Made by a program: the position numbers and the translations under genes. Under the pieces are notes generated by a model. It searched no databases. It saw only the letters and a list, made by a program, of their open reading frames with translations, and was not told where the DNA came from. Shown in pieces: positions 58,665-64,000 of a stretch of 64,000 nt of DNA; positions within the stretch are counted from its first letter, which is position 1, and each line of letters begins with the position of its first letter. The stretch covers positions 1,638,001 to 1,702,000 of the forward strand of contig NZ_CP082333.1 in assembly GCF_019890935.1 (NCBI RefSeq). The letters are read 5' to 3'. The DNA comes from Exiguobacterium acetylicum (GTDB lineage Bacteria; Bacillota; Bacilli; Exiguobacteriales; Exiguobacteriaceae).

Positions 58665-59342
58665 ATGGTGTTTACCTTGATTCGTGCTTTATTGTTTGAT
58701 TTAGACGAGACGTTACATGACCGGTCCGGTTCTCTTCCCTATTTCCTTCGGGATCAGCATCAACGTTTTCGTGAAGTTGCGCCTGTTCCGATCGACGACT
58801 ATATCACGACGTTCTTGGCGCTTGATCAAGAAGGACGCGTCTGGAAGGACGTCGTCTATACGGAAATGATTCGTCGCTTCGAATTGTCGCTTTCTGTTGA
58901 AGTACTGCTACAGGACTACGTGACGCGTTATCCGATCTTCGCACGGAGCTTTCAGGGGGTCGACACCTTTTTTGCGCAATTACCGCCTGAGCTATCCATC
59001 GGCTTACTATCGAACGGTCGGACGACGTTCCAACGTGCCGTCTGTGACGCAATCGGACTGTCTCCCTTCTTTACGCAGATTGGGATCTCGGAACAAGAAG
59101 GCGTCCGTAAACCGGATCCGATATTTTTCCTTCGCTTAACGGATCGTTTAGGTGTTCGCCCGGACGAAGTCCTTTATGTCGGCGACAATTACGACCACGA
59201 CATCTTACCGGCACGCGCCCTTGGCATGCAGGCGATTTGGAAGCGCACAGGCGATGTTCCATTGACTGACACGCAATTTTCGGACTGGTGCCAGTTACCT
59301 GCCCCACTCCAAGACTTGATACGAAAGGAGAACCAGCCATGA
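58665..59342 (+). CDS. HAD family hydrolase
   Basis: The 225-residue enzyme has the motifs DLDET (about 12-16), 'LLSNGR', 'GVRKPDPIFF' (Lys) and 'GDNYDHD', so it is a phosphatase of the HAD class with a helical cap (C1). Substrate is unknown. The binding site before ATG 58665 is weak (GAAAG). Its stop overlaps the start of the GNAT gene (ATGA). Confidence 0.85.
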   Translation: MVFTLIRALLFDLDETLHDRSGSLPYFLRDQHQRFREVAPVPIDDYITTFLALDQEGRVWKDVVYTEMIRRFELSLSVEVLLQDYVTRYPIFARSFQGVDTFFAQLPPELSIGLLSNGRTTFQRAVCDAIGLSPFFTQIGISEQEGVRKPDPIFFLRLTDRLGVRPDEVLYVGDNYDHDILPARALGMQAIWKRTGDVPLTDTQFSDWCQLPAPLQDLIRKENQP

Positions 59343-59722
59343 CGGAACAGATTCGCCGTTTCCAGCCTGACGATTTTGAGCAGATTCATCAATTGAACGC
59401 ATTAGAAGGGTGGCAGGATCTCGTCTCTGATCAAGAGCGGACTCGCAACGCGTGGATGAATGCAAATGCCGCTTTCGTCCTTGAGTCTGACGGAGAAATC
59501 CTTGCCTATGTCCGCGCTTTAACGGACGGTTCAGTGACGACGTTCGTCTGTGAGCTCCTCGTCAGCCGAAACGCACGCAAGCGTGGGTACGGACAACAGT
59601 TACTCGATCACTTGCAACTTACCTATCCGACACGGATCGATCTTCTGGCAACTCGTCAATCTGCTTCTTTTTATGAACAACAAGGATTTCGTGCTTTCCA
59701 TGGTTTCCGTAAATCACGATGA
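59339..59722 (+). CDS. GNAT family N-acetyltransferase
   Basis: The 127-residue protein from MTEQIRRFQPDDFEQIHQLN has 'CELLVSRNARKRGYGQQLLDHL' (acetyl-CoA loop) and 'ATRQSASFYEQQGFRAF'. ATG 59339 has AAAGGAGAA before it and overlaps the HAD stop. Its last 9 bases overlap the convergent GNAT gene. Confidence 0.82.
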   Translation: MTEQIRRFQPDDFEQIHQLNALEGWQDLVSDQERTRNAWMNANAAFVLESDGEILAYVRALTDGSVTTFVCELLVSRNARKRGYGQQLLDHLQLTYPTRIDLLATRQSASFYEQQGFRAFHGFRKSR

Positions 59723-60151
59723 AGCGAGTGATTTCGAATAACTCGTGCTCGTTACGCTGTAGCCCATCGCATGGTAAAAGTGATGGGCTGCTTCGCGTTC
59801 TGGTCGATTACCACTGTTCAGTAAAATGGCAGTTGCTCCTCTTGCCTGCGCCCAGTCTTCCGCTGCTCGGATCAAACGGCGTCCAATTCCCTGCCGACGA
59901 TGTTTCGCGTTGACGACAAACGCGACGATTCGGACATAGGTCGTATCATGCTCGAACGCTTGCGCCTGAAATAGACCGACGCAGCCGAGAAGCATATCGT
60001 CATCTTCTAGCACAAGCAATTCATAATCCGGATGACGGGTGACCCGCGAAAATCGTTCGCGTAACACATGCTCGCTCGCCGGATACCCGAGCTGCGCCAT
60101 TAAACTGACCAATTGCGGCAAATCGCTAGTTATCCAGGACCGAATGTTCAT
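59714..60151 (-). CDS. GNAT family N-acetyltransferase
   Basis: The 145-residue protein has 'VRIVAFVVNAKHRRQGIGRRLIRAAEDWAQ' and 'LNSGNRPEREAAHHFYHAMGYSV', the aminoglycoside 6'-acetyltransferase-like GNAT pattern. The substrate is not known. GGGAG precedes ATG 60151. It lies after the anti-sigma gene on the same strand and might be part of that unit (16-base gap). Confidence 0.85.
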   Translation of the reverse strand: MNIRSWITSDLPQLVSLMAQLGYPASEHVLRERFSRVTRHPDYELLVLEDDDMLLGCVGLFQAQAFEHDTTYVRIVAFVVNAKHRRQGIGRRLIRAAEDWAQARGATAILLNSGNRPEREAAHHFYHAMGYSVTSTSYSKSLASS

Positions 60152-60167
60152 CTCCCTTTCCCCCCTT

Positions 60168-60623
60168 TTACTGTTCTGGTGACAGAATCATCACCCGTTC
60201 TCGTCCCTCTTCCTCACCAACGACCAGCACGTGCTCAGATACCGGATCGTCCTTGACTTGATAGACGGTAAACGCATCGAGGTTCGACGCAAAATCAGAT
60301 GTGTCCTGTTCCAGTTCCGTATCGGTCAAGACATCATCCGTGACGCCGAGTCGCTTCCCTTTCAGCTGTTGCCAGTCTAAATTCGTCATCTCTTTTGCAA
60401 CTTTGTAGAACTGTTCATCATAATACATGCCGACCCTCATCGATTGCGCTGATTGTTCGGGAACGGTCTCTTGCAAGGAACTGAAACCGATGATCGTCAG
60501 ACCGGCAGCGAGACAAGCAGCTTGTACCGAGCGCCGGCGCCGTTTCGCTTTGCGGATACCTTGGATTGTCCGTTGCCTGACAGATGACGGTACGTCGATC
60601 AAGATTTTTGGCTCGTGATTCAT
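60168..60623 (-). CDS. Putative membrane-anchored anti-sigma factor
   Basis: The 151-residue protein has a basic cytoplasmic start ('SVRQRTIQGIRKAKRRRRS'), one helix (about 33-50) and an extracytoplasmic domain ('SMRVGMYYDEQFYKVAKEMTNLDWQQLKGKRLG ... EHVLVVGEEEGRERVMILS'). The layout and the ATGA overlap with the ECF sigma gene suggest an anti-sigma factor or sensor, but no zinc-binding (ZAS) motif is seen. Confidence 0.65.
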   Translation of the reverse strand: MNHEPKILIDVPSSVRQRTIQGIRKAKRRRRSVQAACLAAGLTIIGFSSLQETVPEQSAQSMRVGMYYDEQFYKVAKEMTNLDWQQLKGKRLGVTDDVLTDTELEQDTSDFASNLDAFTVYQVKDDPVSEHVLVVGEEEGRERVMILSPEQ

Positions 60624-61114
60624 AGACTCATCCCCTTCTGTCGTCGTACTTTCTCGAGTGCGCGGTACAACGTGCTTTTGATCGTACTCAGTGGCACATT
60701 GAAGGTTTGCGCAATCTCTTGCAATGACAAATCTTCTTCATACCGGAAGTAGACGATCGAGCGCTCGGTCGGCTCGAGGACATCCAGTAAATCGTCCAAG
60801 TACAAGCGATCGACGAGACGCTCTTCAAACGACGTCGTTTGACTCGGTTCGATCGCGAGCGGCTGAAACGACGCTCGATGTTGCTGGAAAGCGCAATTCA
60901 TCGTGATGCGCGTCAACCACGTCTTAAAATACGAAGTATCCCGTAAACTCTTTCGCCCACGCCATGCCCGGTACGCGACCTCTTGGACATTCTCAAGCGC
61001 TGCCGCCTCCTCTTTCAGATAAATGAAGGAAATACGGTACACATAGTCTTCTTCTGCGAATAAAGCTGCTTCAAAAGCAGCGTCGGATAATGCTGCACCT
61101 GACTTTCGAAACAC
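60620..61114 (-). CDS. ECF-type RNA polymerase sigma factor
   Basis: The 164-residue product has sigma region 2 ('YVYRISFIYLKEEAAALENVQEVAYRAWRG', 'DTSYFKTWLTRITMNCAFQQHR') and region 4 ('VLEPTERSIVYFRYEEDLSLQEIAQTFNVPLSTIKSTLYRALEKVRR'). The start is GTG 61114: AAGGAGG lies 8 bases before it, inside the longer frame that begins at GTG 61141. An ECF-type promoter stands upstream, so autoregulation is likely. It is divergent from the serine hydrolase gene. Confidence 0.88.
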   Translation of the reverse strand: MFRKSGAALSDAAFEAALFAEEDYVYRISFIYLKEEAAALENVQEVAYRAWRGRKSLRDTSYFKTWLTRITMNCAFQQHRASFQPLAIEPSQTTSFEERLVDRLYLDDLLDVLEPTERSIVYFRYEEDLSLQEIAQTFNVPLSTIKSTLYRALEKVRRQKGMSL

Positions 61115-61153
61115 ATCGGCATCCTCCTTTTTCTCAATCACTCCCCTATTAGA

Positions 61154-61178
61154 TACGCGACACGTTTAAAAAGTTTCA
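61154..61178 (-). promoter_or_regulatory. Candidate ECF sigma-dependent autoregulatory promoter
   Basis: On the minus strand TGAAAC (61178-61173), 15 bases, CGTA (61157-61154), close to the SigW/SigM form TGAAAC-N16-CGTA. Starting near 61147 gives a leader of about 33 bases to GTG 61114. Confidence 0.55.
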
Positions 61179-61252
61179 TTTTTTTCAAATTTTTCTTATA
61201 ATTCCCTTTTCTTGCATGAATGAATTCGATAGGATGGGAAGCAGAGAGGATG

Positions 61253-62278
61253 ATGAACGTGTACAAGAAACTCATTGCTTTACCGGAGCTTACGCATCTC
61301 GAAGGGGCGGTCTCCATCCACCAGCAAGGTGAACAAATCTTTAGCCATGCTGACGGATTCGCACATCGGGGCTACCGCGCATCGAATACAGAAACGACAC
61401 GATTCGGCATTGCCTCTGGTGCAAAACTCTTCACGGCAATCGCCATCTTACGGTTAGTCGAGGCAGGAAAGGTTGCACTCGACGAACACGTCGCGCCGAT
61501 TCTACCGGACATAGAAATCGATCTAGACGGTGTGACCATACATCATCTGTTAACCCATACATCAGGCATCGGTGATTATTTTGACGAAGCGACGATGACC
61601 GATTTCGAGGAGGTTTTTCAAGATTTCCCGATGTATCGTTTGCGTCGTCCCATCGATTTTTTACCGTTGTTTCAGGATCAAAAAAGACAGTTCACTGCGG
61701 GCGAATGTTTTCATTACAACAATGCGGGATACATCCTGCTCGGTCTCGTGATCGAACAATTGACGAAACAACCCTTCGCGGATTACGTGACGAACGAATT
61801 ATTCGCTCGTGCGCAAATGACACAGTCTGGTTACTTCCGACTCGACTCCCTACCGGCAGATACAGCCACCGGTCATATCGAGAATGAAGACGGAACGTGG
61901 CGAACGAATCACTATACGTTACCGATCATTGGCGGACCTGATGGCGGCGCCTTCCTCACAGCATCAGACATGGAACGTTTTTGGCGAAGTCTTCTGACGC
62001 ATCAGTTGCTGTCTGAATCGATGACTGCGCAACTGTTTCATCCCCACGTCAAAGTCAACGATGTTGCGTCTTATGGTTACGGCGTCTGGCTGAAACGACT
62101 CGATGCCTCGCACGAGAAGTGGCACATCATGGGCTATGATCCGGGTGTCAGCTTTCATTCCGCCTATTATCCACAATCGGAAACGATCGTCACCGTCTTA
62201 TCGAATACGTCTGACGGAGCCTACGCGCTCGTTCAGGCTATCGAACAACTTTTACTTGAGAAAGGAATCCATACATGA
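61253..62278 (+). CDS. Serine hydrolase, class C beta-lactamase-like
   Basis: The 341-residue protein has the SxxK motif as SGAK ('FGIASGAKLFTAIAIL'), YxN as YNN ('HYNNAGYILLG') and a late 'HIMGYDPGVSFHS' in place of KTG. 'HHLLTHTSGI' is typical of the penicillin-binding-protein-like hydrolases. No signal peptide, so it is cytoplasmic. It may be an esterase or D-peptidase. Start is ambiguous: ATG 61250, ATG 61253 or GTG 61259 all lie close to GAGAGG. It leads a run of overlapping genes. Confidence 0.82.
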   Translation: MNVYKKLIALPELTHLEGAVSIHQQGEQIFSHADGFAHRGYRASNTETTRFGIASGAKLFTAIAILRLVEAGKVALDEHVAPILPDIEIDLDGVTIHHLLTHTSGIGDYFDEATMTDFEEVFQDFPMYRLRRPIDFLPLFQDQKRQFTAGECFHYNNAGYILLGLVIEQLTKQPFADYVTNELFARAQMTQSGYFRLDSLPADTATGHIENEDGTWRTNHYTLPIIGGPDGGAFLTASDMERFWRSLLTHQLLSESMTAQLFHPHVKVNDVASYGYGVWLKRLDASHEKWHIMGYDPGVSFHSAYYPQSETIVTVLSNTSDGAYALVQAIEQLLLEKGIHT

Positions 62279-62685
62279 ACCTTTATATCGCTTCTCGCTT
62301 TGATCACACGTTGACCGTCCGCTGGCTCCGAGATGAACTCCGCTTGCGTGGACACGATGTAACATATGACTGGACGATGAATGATCGGGCAGAGGATCCC
62401 GAATCATTACGAAAGATTGGTCTTGCTGAATTCGAAGCCGTGCAACAAGCGGACGCCTTCGTCCTCGTGTTACCAGCAGGAAAAAGTAGTCACGTCGAAC
62501 TCGGGATTGCGCTCGCGACGAATCGCCCGATTTACTTATGCATGCCGGATGCGACCTACTTCACCGGACCATTGGCCAGTACGTTTTATCATATCGGACG
62601 GACGACCTCTTGCTTCGGAACGAAAGAAGATTGGCTCGCGCAGATTCTCGCTGATCGCTTACCGGAAGAACAACTGACATCATGA
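62275..62685 (+). CDS. Nucleoside 2-deoxyribosyltransferase-like protein
   Basis: The 136-residue protein has 'MNLYIASRFDHTLTVRWLRDELRLRGHDVTYDW', 'GLAEFEAVQQADAFVLVLPAGKSSHVELGIALATNRPIYLC': the fold and Asp/Glu-x-G pattern of nucleoside 2-deoxyribosyltransferases and related Rossmann-like enzymes. Such proteins move or cleave deoxyribose-base bonds, or bind nucleotides as signalling sensors. The ATG overlaps the hydrolase stop (ATGA). Confidence 0.75.
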   Translation: MNLYIASRFDHTLTVRWLRDELRLRGHDVTYDWTMNDRAEDPESLRKIGLAEFEAVQQADAFVLVLPAGKSSHVELGIALATNRPIYLCMPDATYFTGPLASTFYHIGRTTSCFGTKEDWLAQILADRLPEEQLTS

Positions 62686-63242
62686 GGACCGTCCTGTTGA
62701 CGATTGGACCGACCCATGCCGGGAAAACGACCTTCGCACGTCAGCTTGCTCAACGTCTACCAGCAAGCCTTGTCATCGATCAGGATCTTCAAGCTCGCTT
62801 TTTGCTCGAACATTATTCGGACCTCGTTCCAACAGAAGGACCGAATCAGATCAAACATGACTTGACGGGATGGTTGATCGACCAGGCAATCACGTCTTCC
62901 GTTGAGACAATCATCTTATGTAATGCCAACACCACGCGGATTGGTCGGAAACAATTATTAGATCCATTCTCCCGTTCGACGTTCCGCTCGATCCTCGTCT
63001 GGTTCGATTTACCCGAAGCCACTTTTTTAAACCGACTGACTCACTCCAAACGCGATGGACGAGAAATTCGTGGCGACTCGTCGTACTACGACATCTATCA
63101 GCGGCAACGAATCGAGCCGCCAGTTACAGGTGAAGCGGACCAAATCGTTCGTCTTCGTTCGACGGAAGACGTTGACACATTCCTCGATCATGTCACGAAT
63201 CCGACGCTTGATGCACTCTTCGATGCGGTGTCGACTGATTGA
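62682..63242 (+). CDS. P-loop kinase-like ATPase (zeta toxin/PNK type)
   Basis: The 186-residue protein has Walker A GPTHAGKTT (9-17), 'SLVIDQDLQARFLLEHY', 'ETIILCNANTTRIGRKQLLDPF' and 'ILVWFDLPEATFLNRLTHSKRDGREI'. This is the AAA_33/zeta-like small-molecule kinase pattern, like polynucleotide or sugar kinases. The ATG overlaps the stop of the gene before it (ATGA). Substrate is unknown. Confidence 0.8.
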   Translation: MRTVLLTIGPTHAGKTTFARQLAQRLPASLVIDQDLQARFLLEHYSDLVPTEGPNQIKHDLTGWLIDQAITSSVETIILCNANTTRIGRKQLLDPFSRSTFRSILVWFDLPEATFLNRLTHSKRDGREIRGDSSYYDIYQRQRIEPPVTGEADQIVRLRSTEDVDTFLDHVTNPTLDALFDAVSTD

Positions 63243-63341
63243 AAAACATGACAATCGTGCGTAAAGCACCCGCTTCTGCATCAACGCATGCAAAAAGACT
63301 AGCCGATATGTAACCGATTACAAAAGAAAGAAGGAATATTC

Positions 63342-64000
63342 ATGTCTGAAGAACAACGATTGACCGGCGGAAATGTCTCCGCTGTCTATCAAAAAGGTGA
63401 GCATGTCTATCGCTTACAAAAGGAGAACAGCAACAACGTCCAACGGTTATTATGCCACTTAGAAGCGAAACGCCTATCCGGTGTTCCGCGTTTCGTCGGC
63501 ATCGACGAACAAAATCGAGAGATCCTGACCTTCCTCCCTGGCGAAACGGCCGATTATCCGCTAAAAGCATACATGTGGCATGACGACGTATTGGACGATG
63601 TTGCGCATCTGATGCGCCAGTATCATGACGCAACAGTCGACTTCGACGTCTCACCGGACTGGGCACCGTTGCTCAATACCCCGACTCCGCACGAAGTCAT
63701 CTGCCACAACGATTTTGCCGTCTACAATACGATTTTTCAGGATCAAAAACTGAGTGGCGTGATTGACTTTGACCTCGCAGCACCCGGTCCACGTGCTTGG
63801 GATATCGTCTACACGCTCTATACGTTCGTTCCGCTTAGCAGCAGACGACAAGCACCTGACGGATCCGTTCTTGCTTATTCACCAGAGCAAGATGACACAC
63901 GTTTCGCCAAGCGAGTGAGTCGGTTCCTTGATGCGTATGGCTATGAAGGACCGCGTTCCGAACTGCGATCCATGTTATTGTTACGCGTCGAAGCCCTCTA
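63342..64000 (+). CDS. Phosphotransferase of the APH/choline kinase class (3' end outside window)
   Basis: 219 residues are visible from MSEEQRLTGGNVSAVYQKGE; the frame runs off the end of the window. Catalytic loop 'VICHNDFAVYNTIF' (HxDxxxxN) and metal site 'GVIDFDLAAPGPRAWDI' match the aminoglycoside/homoserine kinase-type phosphotransferases. AGAAGGAAT lies before the ATG. It follows the P-loop kinase by about 100 bases, in which I see nothing else. An antibiotic, choline or nucleoside acceptor is possible. Confidence 0.82.
   Translation, partial: MSEEQRLTGGNVSAVYQKGEHVYRLQKENSNNVQRLLCHLEAKRLSGVPRFVGIDEQNREILTFLPGETADYPLKAYMWHDDVLDDVAHLMRQYHDATVDFDVSPDWAPLLNTPTPHEVICHNDFAVYNTIFQDQKLSGVIDFDLAAPGPRAWDIVYTLYTFVPLSSRRQAPDGSVLAYSPEQDDTRFAKRVSRFLDAYGYEGPRSELRSMLLLRVEAL

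Overview
The window looks like chromosomal DNA of a low-to-mid GC Bacillota of the order Bacillales, most like Exiguobacterium. The signs are strong AGGAGG-type ribosome binding sites, SigB-type promoters on general-stress genes, a LexA box in front of parE-parC, a TPP riboswitch ahead of ykoEDC-like genes, an AmaP/DUF2273/Asp23 cluster, and a SatD/DUF3307 pair. The genus is an inference. I see no insertion sequence, prophage, CRISPR array, tRNA or rRNA. Genes are densely packed, with many ATGA/GTGA start-stop overlaps.

Layout. 1-6.1 kb: end of an FTR1 iron permease, a SigB-type stress gene, small enzymes, an alpha/beta hydrolase, a WYL regulator and two small membrane proteins, one only 36 residues long. 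6.1-11.4 kb: an anchored protein, a divergent SDR/HxlR pair, and a MoxR-DUF58-membrane protein operon that resembles a TgpA locus without its transglutaminase. 11.4-15.3 kb: a five-gene operon led by satD and preceded by three evenly spaced operator-like palindromes, then a Nudix gene with a long leader. 15.5-20.5 kb: topoisomerase IV (parE, parC) and a CoA-binding protein. 20.5-20.9 kb: a gene-free, repeat-rich region. 20.9-26.7 kb: XerS-like recombinase, SWIM/SNF2 helicase, PlsY paralogue, and an unusual GNAT-aminotransferase fusion. 26.7-31.9 kb: L25/Ctc behind a SigB promoter, then a thiamine-type ECF transporter and an FAD oxidoreductase.

31.9-42.3 kb: accessory genes, including two tandem paralogous lipoproteins, an IsdG-type heme oxygenase, a pentapeptide protein with a Cys-rich head, a nucleotidyltransferase, a serine recombinase relative that has lost its catalytic residues, and a TetR regulator whose mRNA may be leaderless. 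42.3-48.3 kb: a six-gene operon of a peptide/nickel-type ABC importer plus a MATE exporter; a Zur-like box lies between its -35 and -10, so zinc-responsive metallophore uptake is likely. 48.4-56.2 kb: a PAS chemotaxis-type protein, SDRs, the Asp23 cluster, an LLM oxidoreductase and an orphan ABC ATPase. 56.2-64 kb: a PAS-GGDEF cyclase, hydrolases, a HAD enzyme, acetyltransferases, an ECF sigma/anti-sigma pair with its own promoter, and a run of a serine hydrolase, a deoxyribosyltransferase-like protein, a P-loop kinase and a phosphotransferase cut by the window end.

Start sites were chosen from ribosome binding sites and often differ from the longest reading frame. Functions rest on motifs and family resemblance seen by eye; no database search was run.
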